Assembly (NCBI RefSeq): GCF_024609785.1
Contig: NZ_JANHJQ010000003.1
Coordinates: 122,161-186,160 of the forward strand
Direction: 5' to 3'
DNA from: Pseudalkalibacillus decolorationis
GTDB lineage: Bacteria > Bacillota > Bacilli > Bacillales > Fictibacillaceae
DNA: 64,000 bases
In this document: piece after piece, positions 8,569 through 16,362 of the stretch
Numbering within the stretch: position 1 is the stretch's first letter
Layout: each line of letters begins with the position of its first letter
Notes under the pieces: model-generated
Seen by the model: only the letters and a program-made list of their open reading frames with translations
Told to the model about the DNA's origin: nothing
Database searches by the model: none
Program-made: the position numbers and the translations under genes

Positions 8569-9665
8569 CAAAAGTGAATACTTCTTACGAGACGATTATT
8601 GTTGGTGGAGGTGTTATTGGAAACAGTATCGCTTTCCATCTTTCGGAACGAGATCAAGAAGGGATTTTAGTAATTGATAAAAACTTTCCCTTATCAGGAA
8701 CTTCAGGTTCTACACAGGCTTGGGTTTGGGTACACAATAAAACACCAGCATCTTATGCAGAATTTAGTATGTACAGTGCTGAATTGTATCCTTATTTATC
8801 TCGGAAGATAGGGGACGTAGAATATAAAAGAACGGGTGGACTTTCGCCATTTTTTACCGAAAAAGATTTGGAGAAAGCACATAAACTTGCACAAAAGTAT
8901 TCTGAATTAGGAATAAAAATAAAAGTGCTTAATAAAGAAGAAGTATTAGCAAAGGAACCGTCCTTAAGTCCTGATGTAGTAGGAGCTACGTTTAGTAAAG
9001 TTGATGGTAATATCAATCCGTTTCGTCTGGTCGATCTGTTAATAAGAGCTTCTAAAAAGCAGGGAGTCGCTTATTCTTATTACAACCGTGTCTTGGATAT
9101 TGAGCGAACAGAAAATGCATTTATCGTTCATACGCAAAAGGAAACCTATCTTTGTAAAAAATTAATCTTAGCTGGAGGAGCATGGTCGAAAGAACTTGGC
9201 TCCTACTTAGGAATACATGTCCCTGTTAAACAAGTAAGAGGGCAAATTATGGTGACAGAACCGCTTGCGCCATTACTTAATTATACGATAAGTGGTATGC
9301 GTCAAGCTATTAACGGAGAAGTATTAATTGGTTATTCAATGGAAGAGGTTGGGTTTGATCGAAGAGGAACGTTAGATGTTATTCAAGAAACGGCAAACAT
9401 GGCTATAAGGTATGTTCCGAGTCTTGCAAATGCAAATGTTGTACGGTGTTTTTCAGGTATAAGAGCAATGCCAAAGGACGGATATCCCATTATAGGTCAT
9501 GTTCCTGGAGTTCAAAATTTATATGTTGCTGCTATGCACAGCGGCATCACTTTAGCCCCGCTTATTGGTACTCTAATGACGGAATTAATTTTAGATGGTG
9601 AGACATCGATTCCAATTGATGATTACTCCATAACAAGATTTCAAGAGCCAGTAGGACAGCTATAA
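8565..9665 (+). CDS. DAO-family FAD-dependent dehydrogenase (HcnC/OoxB/LhpB-like)
   Basis: The catalytic subunit of the complex, 366 residues. It carries an N-terminal FAD motif (IIVGGGVIGNSIAFHL), the family STQAWVWVHNKTP segment and the C-terminal flavin loop (GIRAMPKDGYPIIG, HSGITLAPLIGTL). Relatives oxidise the C-N bond of glycine, sarcosine, D-amino acids, proline derivatives or opines to an imine. The GTG start at 8565 overlaps the BFD stop; a second GTG is at 8574. Last gene of the operon, followed by a terminator. Exact substrate unknown; imported amino-acid derivatives such as opines or N-alkyl amino acids are the best guesses. Confidence 0.9.
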   Translation: MTKVNTSYETIIVGGGVIGNSIAFHLSERDQEGILVIDKNFPLSGTSGSTQAWVWVHNKTPASYAEFSMYSAELYPYLSRKIGDVEYKRTGGLSPFFTEKDLEKAHKLAQKYSELGIKIKVLNKEEVLAKEPSLSPDVVGATFSKVDGNINPFRLVDLLIRASKKQGVAYSYYNRVLDIERTENAFIVHTQKETYLCKKLILAGGAWSKELGSYLGIHVPVKQVRGQIMVTEPLAPLLNYTISGMRQAINGEVLIGYSMEEVGFDRRGTLDVIQETANMAIRYVPSLANANVVRCFSGIRAMPKDGYPIIGHVPGVQNLYVAAMHSGITLAPLIGTLMTELILDGETSIPIDDYSITRFQEPVGQL

Positions 9666-9697
9666 ATAGTGTTTTGTTATCAGGAATCTTAGGGAAC

Positions 9698-9739
9698 AAA
9701 AATGTCACTTAGCACAACTTGGTGCGGGTGACATTTTTT
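9698..9739 (+). terminator. Rho-independent terminator
   Basis: AAAAATGTCAC pairs with GTGACATTTTT, followed by T residues, 32 bp after the dehydrogenase operon. Confidence 0.8.
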
Positions 9740-9740
9740 A

Positions 9741-9832
9741 CACGTATAGAAAGTATAAAAATACTTTCTATAGTATAAGCGCAACTACGGCGATCACCTG
9801 CGCTAAGGCTTGGTGCTAGCCAAGTTTTCTTT
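9741..9832 (+). repeat. Type-1 structured repeat, copy A
   Basis: About 92 bp, one of four copies (also 20143, 39386, 42768). It begins CACGT..AGAAAGTAT, a hairpin with ATACTTTCT, and ends CTTGGTGCTAGCCAAG plus TTTTCTTT, which looks like an intrinsic terminator. The middle varies between copies. No coding capacity. Confidence 0.85.
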
Positions 9833-9896
9833 AAAATAAAAAGAATGATAGTAAAGAGGCCATGACAAGTTAATGCTTGATTAAGGCTCTTAACCC

Positions 9897-10037
9897 CTAC
9901 TCATCATCCCGCAAATAATACAATCCAAACTCCAAATCCGCTTTCAAATGTTCCACAATAAGCTTCTCAGCTCGTTCAGTATCTCTTTCTTTTATAGTCG
10001 TAACAATCTCTTTATGCTCATCGATCAAACCTGGACT
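9897..10037 (-). pseudogene. C-terminal remnant of a GntR/FCD regulator
   Basis: The last 46 codons on the minus strand read like the end of an FCD domain (LIDEHKEIVTTIKERDTER, AEKLIVEHLKADLEFGLYYL). Upstream of this the frame runs into unrelated sequence and then into the TetR gene on the other strand. Only a stump of the gene remains, so it is a decayed regulator. Confidence 0.6.
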
Positions 10038-10179
10038 TTTAAAATATATGAAATTTATAAGCGCTAGAAAGCTAGTAAATGAGAAGTCTAAGGTAGTATA
10101 ATTTAAACAACAATATTTCTCATTTAGTATTCTAGTGCTTTGTATGTAGATACTACAATGGGGACATAGGAGGAAAACA

Positions 10180-10761
10180 ATGACTAATATAACTGCAGAA
10201 AAAATTAAGAAGAGTGCATTAACTCTTTTTGTTGAATACGGGTATGAGGGAGCTTCTCTTACTGACATTGGGGAAGAAGTGGGAATAAAAAAGCAGTCGA
10301 TATACGGACATTTTAAAAGTAAAGATGACCTGTTTTTACAAGTCATGAACCAAGTGATCCAGGAAGAAATTTTAGAGTTGAGTGATTACTTTTACCAACA
10401 AAAAAATGAGTCACTTTATAACCTATTGTATAATTTTATACTTCATTTAAAAGAAAGATATATATCTAATGGAGAAAGGAATATGAAATTTTTGCTTAAA
10501 ATGATGTTTACACCGCCAAACCATTTACAAGAAACTGTTATTTCAAGAGTTTTTACTTATTATAAAAAGTTACGTGAATATGTAGAGGAAGTGTTTGTTT
10601 CCCATGAAGAAATTTTAATTATAGATGCAGAGAAGGGAACTATTTCTTTTTTGAATTTTATAGATGGACTGCTTGTAGAACTAGTTTATACCAATATTGA
10701 AAGCTTCGAAGAAAGATTTAATGCATCCTGGGAGGTTTATTGGCGGGGAATAAAAAAATAG
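10180..10761 (+). CDS. TetR/AcrR-family regulator
   Basis: A 193-residue repressor. Residues ~5-50 form the HTH (AEKIKKSALTLFVEYGYEGA, LTDIGEEVGIKKQSIYGHFK). The C-terminal part is a helical ligand/dimer domain with no recognised ligand. Start ATG after TAGGAGG. It reads toward the aminotransferase operon, whose promoter carries a perfect 18-bp palindrome (10900-10917) of the kind TetR dimers bind. It most likely represses that operon until the amine substrate or a product is bound. Confidence 0.9.
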   Translation: MTNITAEKIKKSALTLFVEYGYEGASLTDIGEEVGIKKQSIYGHFKSKDDLFLQVMNQVIQEEILELSDYFYQQKNESLYNLLYNFILHLKERYISNGERNMKFLLKMMFTPPNHLQETVISRVFTYYKKLREYVEEVFVSHEEILIIDAEKGTISFLNFIDGLLVELVYTNIESFEERFNASWEVYWRGIKK

Positions 10762-10865
10762 AAAAGTCTCCATAAAGTAGTTTAGACATATTTAAGTAAC
10801 AGAGTAATAAAGTAATAATTATTTATTCAACATAGGTACGGAAATAAAAAGGTATAAATATTTCA

Positions 10866-10894
10866 TTGAAAGTATTCGGAAAATTGTGTACAAT
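10866..10894 (+). promoter_or_regulatory. Sigma-A promoter of the aminotransferase-deacetylase operon
   Basis: TTGAAA at 10866-10871, 17-bp spacer, TACAAT at 10889-10894. The 18-bp palindrome begins 6 bp past the -10 box, over the start of transcription. Confidence 0.8.
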
Positions 10895-10899
10895 TAAAA

Positions 10900-10917
10900 C
10901 TGACGAACGTTCGTCAG
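10900..10917. promoter_or_regulatory. Perfect 18-bp palindrome, TetR-type operator
   Basis: CTGACGAACGTTCGTCAG is self-complementary across all 18 bases. It overlaps the predicted start site, where bound repressor would block RNA polymerase. The TetR gene at 10180 is the obvious partner. Confidence 0.8.
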
Positions 10918-10958
10918 GTAAACGAGGTACAAAATTATTAAAAAAGGAGAAATGAAAA

Positions 10959-12344
10959 ATGAAAGAACAATTCGTGGAGAAAACAAACCACCCTGATTAT
11001 TTGAAGAAACTAGATAAGGCACATTATTTTCATCCAACAACCCCATTAAAATTGCATCAGCAAAATGGCCCTGGGTTAATTATTAAAAAAGGTAAAGGTA
11101 TTAATGTAACGGATGTGTATGATGATGTTTATATTGATGGAGTCTCTTCCCTATGGAATGTAAATATAGGATATGGGCGCCAGGAAATGGCTGAGGCAGC
11201 TAAGCAACAAATCATGAGACTATCTTACGGTTCTTCATTTTACAATAACTCTAACGATAAGGTTATACAGCTCTCGGAGAAACTTGCAGAGCTAACACCC
11301 GGTGACCTCGATGTAAGCTTTTTTACTTCTGGTGGATCAGAATCCAATGAAACTGCATTCAAAATTGTACGTCATTACTGGAAACTAAAAGGTAAACCGG
11401 AACGGACAAAAATCATTGCCCTTGATTTAAGCTATCACGGGGTAACTATGGGGGCAACGAGCGCAACAGGTGTACGCGAATTTGATAATATGATTACTTC
11501 TTCAGCTCCAGGATTTTTGCACGCAAAACCCTTTCTCACAGCTTGCGAAAAAGGAGACAAGTCCCAGCCTGATTATGAAAGCAGTATCAGAGGCATTGTC
11601 GAAAAAGAAGATCCAGAAACAGTAGCAGCAGTCATTCTAGAACCCATTCAAGGTGTAGGGGGAGTAAACATACCACCTGAAGGATATCTAAAGGCTGTAC
11701 GTGAATTGTGTGACGAATACGGAATTTATATGGTTGCAGACGAAGTAATCTGTGGTTTTGGTAGAACAGGAAAAATGTTTGGGGTAGATAATTGGGAAGT
11801 CGTTCCTGACTTAATGTCAGTAGCAAAAGGAATAACAAGTGGATATATGCAGTTGGGTGCAGTCCTTCTTAAAACAGAACTTAGGGATGAACTAGCAGAA
11901 ATGTCAGATGACGTATTTTTCCATGGATTTACCTACAGTGGACACCCGACCGCCTGCGCTGTTGCATTAAAAAATCTAGAGATTATAGAAAATGAGCAGC
12001 TTGTCAATAATTCCAAGAACATGGGGGATGAATTGTTCAAGGGCTTAAAGTATCTCGAAGAACAACATCAGGTAACAGCAAAATCCAGAACATCAGGTTT
12101 ACTAGGGGCAATTGAACTGTTTGCAGATCGTGACAACGGTAAAGCATTTGATCCATCCTTGCATGCTGCACAGCAAGTTGTAGAAGAATGTTTAAGCCGA
12201 AATCTTCTTTTAAGACCTCTTTCTTTTGGAGGAATGAACGCTGTTGCCCTTGCCCCTCCTTTAATAGTTAATAAGGGGGATATCGAAACAATAGTTGAAA
12301 GACTTTCTGATGCTATTAAAGCATTTGAAAACAAAGCGTTATAG
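10959..12344 (+). CDS. Class III (omega) aminotransferase, copy I
   Basis: A 461-residue PLP enzyme that moves a terminal amino group to a keto acid such as pyruvate. TSGGSESNETAF binds the PLP phosphate, Asp261 (VADEVICGFGRTG) holds the pyridine nitrogen and Lys290 (SVAKGITSGY) forms the Schiff base. AAGGAGAAATGAAAA precedes the ATG. It is first in an operon with an HDAC-like deacetylase and an aldehyde dehydrogenase. The natural reading is conversion of a freed primary amine (diamine, omega-amino acid or taurine-like) to an aldehyde. A close paralogue lies at 49227-50609. Confidence 0.92.
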   Translation: MKEQFVEKTNHPDYLKKLDKAHYFHPTTPLKLHQQNGPGLIIKKGKGINVTDVYDDVYIDGVSSLWNVNIGYGRQEMAEAAKQQIMRLSYGSSFYNNSNDKVIQLSEKLAELTPGDLDVSFFTSGGSESNETAFKIVRHYWKLKGKPERTKIIALDLSYHGVTMGATSATGVREFDNMITSSAPGFLHAKPFLTACEKGDKSQPDYESSIRGIVEKEDPETVAAVILEPIQGVGGVNIPPEGYLKAVRELCDEYGIYMVADEVICGFGRTGKMFGVDNWEVVPDLMSVAKGITSGYMQLGAVLLKTELRDELAEMSDDVFFHGFTYSGHPTACAVALKNLEIIENEQLVNNSKNMGDELFKGLKYLEEQHQVTAKSRTSGLLGAIELFADRDNGKAFDPSLHAAQQVVEECLSRNLLLRPLSFGGMNAVALAPPLIVNKGDIETIVERLSDAIKAFENKAL

Positions 12345-12432
12345 AATAGAAGAATTTCCTAATATTATGGAATAAATAAAACCCGTTCTATTTATTGGAA
12401 GCGTTGTTACGGAAATTGTAAGGAGGGGTTAT

Positions 12433-13581
12433 ATGAAATTAAAAACTGGGTTTCTTTATGATGAAAGTTATTTTTGGCATGATACGGGAAATGGAGCCTT
12501 ATTTCTTCCACCTGGTGGATGGATAGAGGCAGATGAACATGGTGAAAGTCCAAAAAGCAAACGACGTGTGAAAAATCTATTAGAACGAAGTGGATTTATT
12601 AACGAGTTAACGGTAATCACTCCACGGCCAGCTACCAGAGAAGAGATTGAGTTAAATCATATTCCTTCTTATGTGGATAAGGTGAAACAATTAAGTGATA
12701 CGACAGGTGGAGATGCAGGAGAATTAGCACTTGTGGGCAGGGGCTCCTATGAAATAGCTCTACTATCTGCTGGAGGGGCAATTACAAGTGTTGATGCGGT
12801 AATGAAAGGAAAGGTTCAAAATGCCTATGCTCTAACAAGACCCCCAGGACACCATGCGGAAAGAGAACAAGGAATGGGTTTTTGCTTGTTTAATAATGTA
12901 GCAGTTGCCGCCCGTTATGCGCGAGAGGAATATGGATTAAAACGTATTATGATTTTAGATTGGGATGTTCATCACGGTAACGGGACTGAAAATGCTTTTT
13001 ATGATGATCCTAACGTACTGTTTTTTTCCCTTCATCAAGAATTTAATTTCCCACCTGATAGAGGATCTGCTGAAGATATAGGTGCAGGTGAAGGAAAGGG
13101 ATACAACGTAAACATACCGTTACCAGCAGGGACTGGAAATGCCGGATATTTATATGCGTTAGAGAAAGCAGTTGTTCCTAAAGCGGATGAATTTAAACCA
13201 GAGCTCGTTATCGTATCTGCTGGTCAAGATGCAAGTGTTTTTGATCCCCTTGGTCAGATGATAGTTACTGCGGAAGGGTTTGGTGAATTAACTTCTATTG
13301 TGAAGGGGATAGCTGAACGTCACTGTGAAGGTCGTTTAGTAGTTTGTCATGAAGGTGGTTATAGTCCTGCTTATGTTCCGTTTTGTACTTTAAAAATAAT
13401 GGAGTCGTTGAGTGGGTTACAAAGCAAGGTCACAGAGGATCCATACTATGAAGCAATCAAGGGACTGCCTTCAAATGTTTTGGCCAACCATCAAAAAGAA
13501 GCAGTTGAACAAGCTGTAAAAGTACATTCCCAAGGTCTATATAATTACAAAAATAACCCAAAGGAGCACAGCTATGAGTAA
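12433..13581 (+). CDS. HDAC-fold class II deacetylase / acylpolyamine amidohydrolase-like, copy I
   Basis: A 382-residue zinc amidohydrolase of the arginase/deacetylase fold. Catalytic His140-His141 (RPPGHHAE), zinc ligands Asp178 and His180 (DWDVHHGNGT) and Asp266 (SAGQDASVFDPLG), and Tyr310 (HEGGY) are all present. Bacterial relatives remove acetyl groups from small amines such as acetylpolyamines rather than from histones. The operon (aminotransferase before, aldehyde dehydrogenase after) supports a catabolic job on an N-acyl amine. GGAGGGG precedes the ATG; the stop overlaps the next start in ATGAGTAA. Paralogue at 40130. Confidence 0.88.
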   Translation: MKLKTGFLYDESYFWHDTGNGALFLPPGGWIEADEHGESPKSKRRVKNLLERSGFINELTVITPRPATREEIELNHIPSYVDKVKQLSDTTGGDAGELALVGRGSYEIALLSAGGAITSVDAVMKGKVQNAYALTRPPGHHAEREQGMGFCLFNNVAVAARYAREEYGLKRIMILDWDVHHGNGTENAFYDDPNVLFFSLHQEFNFPPDRGSAEDIGAGEGKGYNVNIPLPAGTGNAGYLYALEKAVVPKADEFKPELVIVSAGQDASVFDPLGQMIVTAEGFGELTSIVKGIAERHCEGRLVVCHEGGYSPAYVPFCTLKIMESLSGLQSKVTEDPYYEAIKGLPSNVLANHQKEAVEQAVKVHSQGLYNYKNNPKEHSYE

Positions 13582-15046
13582 ATCATATCAATTATTTATT
13601 GATGGAAAATGGGAAGATTCTTTATCTGGAAAAACATTTGAGTCGATTAATCCTGCGACTGGAGAAGTAAATGGCATTGTCGCTGAAGGAGGGAAAGAAG
13701 ATGTTGATTTGGCAGTCAAGGCAGGAAGGAAAGCTTTTGAATCTGGCCCTTGGGCTAACATGGCACCCAGTGATAGAGGACGTTTATTAAATAAAGTTGC
13801 TCAGGAATTATGGAGTAAAGCAGACTACTTAGCTGAAGTTGAATCCAAGGACAATGGGCTTCCTATTAATGAAACGAAATTTATTGCAATACCGACTATG
13901 ATTGATGTTCTAGAGTTCTATGCTGGTCTTGCGAATAAAGTTCAGGGAGAAACATTAGCTTCTCCTGCCGGGAGATTCAACTATACACTAAAAGAACCAT
14001 TAGGGGTGATAGGAGCAATCGTACCATGGAATTTTCCTCTGATGTTAACAATGTGGAAGCTAGCTCCCGCTTTAGCAGCAGGAAACACAATAGTTATTAA
14101 ACCTGCAGAACAAACACCTATTAGTATTTTAGAAATGGTTAAAATCTTTCAAGAAGTAGGCATCCCAGATGGTGTTATCAATGTTGTACCAGGTTATGGG
14201 AATGATGCCGGAGATGCACTTTCTTCTCATCCTGGGGTTGATAAGATAGCATTTACGGGTTCTACCTCCACGGGGAAGTTAATTATGCAGGCAGCAAGCA
14301 AAGGTTTAAAGCCTGTTAGCTTAGAACTTGGAGGGAAATCACCCAATATCATATTTGATGATGCGAATATTGAAAACGCTGTCAATGGTTCGATGTTTGG
14401 CATCTATTTTGGACAGGGACAAGTCTGTGCCTCGGGTTCTAGATTGTTTGTACAGGACAGTATATATGACCAATTCATGGATGCATTTATTAAGAAAGCA
14501 AAAACCATTAAGGTTGGAAACCCGTTGGACCAAACAACACAAATGGGTCCACAAGTTTCATTACAGCAGTTAGAACGCGTTGAGCACTATGTTGCAGCAG
14601 GATTAGAAGAAGGGGCTAATCTAGTGATTGGAGGCGAGAGAAATACAACAGAAAACAACGGATATTTCTTTACACCTACCATCTTTGAAAATGTGACCAA
14701 TGAGATGACAATTGCTCAAGAAGAGATTTTTGGTCCTGTTCTATCGGTTATTCGTTTTAAAGATGAAGAAGATGTTTTGAAAAAAGCCAACGATACCGTA
14801 TACGGTTTAACATCAGGAGTCTGGACAGAGAATTTAAAAAGAGCACACCGAATGGCAAAAGGCCTAAAAGCAGGAACCGTGTACGTTAATACTTTTAGTA
14901 TGCTTGATAGTACTGCCCCTTTTGGTGGTACGAAACAGAGTGGGTTCGGAAGGGAATTAGGCATGCAAGCAATGGATATGTATACAGAAACAAAAAATGT
15001 ATGGGTAGATTTAAATGACGAACATTTCAATTGGTATGGAGTTTAA
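13574..15046 (+). CDS. NAD(P)-dependent aldehyde dehydrogenase
   Basis: 490 residues, normal for the family. Active-site Cys285 (GQGQVCASGS), general base Glu251 (LELGGKSPN), Asn153 (VPWNFP) and Lys176 (VIKPAEQTP) are seen. It oxidises an aldehyde to the acid and overlaps the deacetylase gene by 8 bp, so it likely handles the aldehyde made by the aminotransferase at 10959. Sequence resembles betaine/aminobutyraldehyde-type enzymes, but the substrate cannot be fixed. Confidence 0.93.
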   Translation: MSKSYQLFIDGKWEDSLSGKTFESINPATGEVNGIVAEGGKEDVDLAVKAGRKAFESGPWANMAPSDRGRLLNKVAQELWSKADYLAEVESKDNGLPINETKFIAIPTMIDVLEFYAGLANKVQGETLASPAGRFNYTLKEPLGVIGAIVPWNFPLMLTMWKLAPALAAGNTIVIKPAEQTPISILEMVKIFQEVGIPDGVINVVPGYGNDAGDALSSHPGVDKIAFTGSTSTGKLIMQAASKGLKPVSLELGGKSPNIIFDDANIENAVNGSMFGIYFGQGQVCASGSRLFVQDSIYDQFMDAFIKKAKTIKVGNPLDQTTQMGPQVSLQQLERVEHYVAAGLEEGANLVIGGERNTTENNGYFFTPTIFENVTNEMTIAQEEIFGPVLSVIRFKDEEDVLKKANDTVYGLTSGVWTENLKRAHRMAKGLKAGTVYVNTFSMLDSTAPFGGTKQSGFGRELGMQAMDMYTETKNVWVDLNDEHFNWYGV

Positions 15047-15088
15047 AACCTTTATTCTTTTTATTAGAAAGAAGAGGGACTTTTCACT

Positions 15089-15155
15089 AAAACCAATAAT
15101 AGAGCGTGGGGTCAAGCAATTTTGGCTTGACGCTCGCTCCATCATCAGTGGTTTT
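15089..15155. repeat. Large imperfect stem-loop after the aldehyde dehydrogenase
   Basis: The inner stem is GTCAAGC (15111-15117) with GCTTGAC (15125-15131). GAGCG and CGCTC continue it with a bulge, and AAAACCA (15089-15095) pairs with TGGTTTT (15149-15155). No T-run follows, so it is not a standard terminator; it may protect the mRNA end or be a small relic element. Confidence 0.5.
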
Positions 15156-15276
15156 CAGGTGGAAATCTTATGATGAAAGAGGAGAAGGGGCTCTTCATTG
15201 CTTCAATTTGTGTAATGAAAGAAAAGTAACTATAGAAAAATTATAAAGATATATACATGAGGAGGATTAATGAAAT

Positions 15277-16104
15277 ATGAATGCTAAAGAAAAAGATTTC
15301 ATTAGTGTTGGTGAGCTTTCTGTTGGATTTAGTGAAAATATGATGGAACCGATAGATAAGTTAGTGGGTAAAGAATTTTCGCTTTACTATGAGGATAACA
15401 AGAAATGTAAAATATCTTTCATGGATATCGAAGCGCTTAAGTGGTTGATTGAGAATGGGGGAGTTGAAGAAAAATTCACTTGTACTTATACAGCAGTCAT
15501 GCCAAGAGAGGATATTTATTTTATCGATTTCATCGTTTCATATGGTGATACTAAATCAATTTCTATTGTCCTTGACCTTCGACAAAAAATTGCTACCGTC
15601 ATTACAAGCGTTCTTCCAACTGAAGAGGAAACGTCAACACCAATGCTTCAACGTGCTGAACGAGGAATGCCACTCACAGCAGTTAATGCATCATTTGAAC
15701 ATGTGTCCATTGACAATCCGATGACCAATCTTACTCCACAGCACGAGAAGACAAAAGATTTAATTGGAAAGACAATTGAATTTGTTTATAGTGCTAAAGA
15801 TGTCTATGAGCACAATTATTTAAATGAGAATCATTACACCTGGCATTGTACGGCTGGAAATGAAGAAGGTTTGTGTGACAGTGATCGATGCTACTATTAT
15901 AAACTTGACAATAACCTTTATTTATTTGTCTGGTTAGAAAAGGTTATTCCTACGGCAGGTATTGTGATTGAAGACCTTGATGCCATGCGTTCGTATGGAA
16001 AAATCTATGGTTATGAAGGGTATTCGATTGGTCGTGTGTCAAACTTTCCGGTTGGATCTTACGCCAAAATACTTAATAGTAAGGAACAAAGCATGGAACC
16101 ATAA
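15277..16104 (+). CDS. MoaF-family protein (lipocalin-like)
   Basis: A 275-residue protein that I recognise as MoaF-like with N- and C-terminal beta domains (GKEFSLYYEDNKKCKISFMD, IGKTIEFVYSAKDVYEHNY, GYEGYSIGRVSNFPVGSY). MoaF was named from a monoamine operon of enteric bacteria; its biochemical role is not established and the link to molybdenum cofactor in some names is doubtful. It follows the deacetylase operon and precedes an amino-acid/amine permease, which fits a helper or sensor in amine use. Start ATG after GAGGAGG. It has its own 230-bp leader. Confidence 0.75.
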   Translation: MNAKEKDFISVGELSVGFSENMMEPIDKLVGKEFSLYYEDNKKCKISFMDIEALKWLIENGGVEEKFTCTYTAVMPREDIYFIDFIVSYGDTKSISIVLDLRQKIATVITSVLPTEEETSTPMLQRAERGMPLTAVNASFEHVSIDNPMTNLTPQHEKTKDLIGKTIEFVYSAKDVYEHNYLNENHYTWHCTAGNEEGLCDSDRCYYYKLDNNLYLFVWLEKVIPTAGIVIEDLDAMRSYGKIYGYEGYSIGRVSNFPVGSYAKILNSKEQSMEP

Positions 16105-16236
16105 ACGTTTTCTCCCACGCTAAAGTATGATTTTATAATTCCACGCAAAAATTTTAATCCGTTAATGTCTTTGAAAAGGTATAAAAGAACGTGTTTATGT
16201 CTCTTTGAAGCTGAATTTTATCGTAGAATACCACAT

Positions 16237-16282
16237 CCACGCTAATTCACACTCGTTTTTGTAAGAAAATGGATTAGCGTGG
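16237..16282. repeat. Inverted repeat CCACGCTAAT / ATTAGCGTGG
   Basis: Two perfect 10-base arms (16237-16246 and 16273-16282) around a 26-base loop. Further CCACGC motifs occur at ~16117 and ~16142. It lies in the 258-bp gap between the MoaF-like gene and the permease. Could form an mRNA hairpin or bind a regulator; no T-run for termination. Confidence 0.5.
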
Positions 16283-16362
16283 GTTGAATGATAATAAGTT
16301 GCCTGTACCCCTACACGGAAGAAAAGACATAAAATTCATATGTTAGGTGGTTTTATAAAATA

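Noticed and set aside
8495-8677. 60-codon frame spanning the BFD and DAO gene junction
   Set aside because: Overlaps two well-supported genes in another frame.
10038-10346. N-terminal part of the 149-codon minus-strand frame at 9897-10346
   Set aside because: Only the last 46 codons look like protein; the rest is the antisense of the TetR gene and AT-rich spacer.
12433-13581. Reading the deacetylase as an acetoin-utilisation AcuC protein
   Set aside because: The gene lies with an aminotransferase and an ALDH rather than acuA/acuB, and the GQDAS-FDPLG block fits the class II/acylpolyamine group better.
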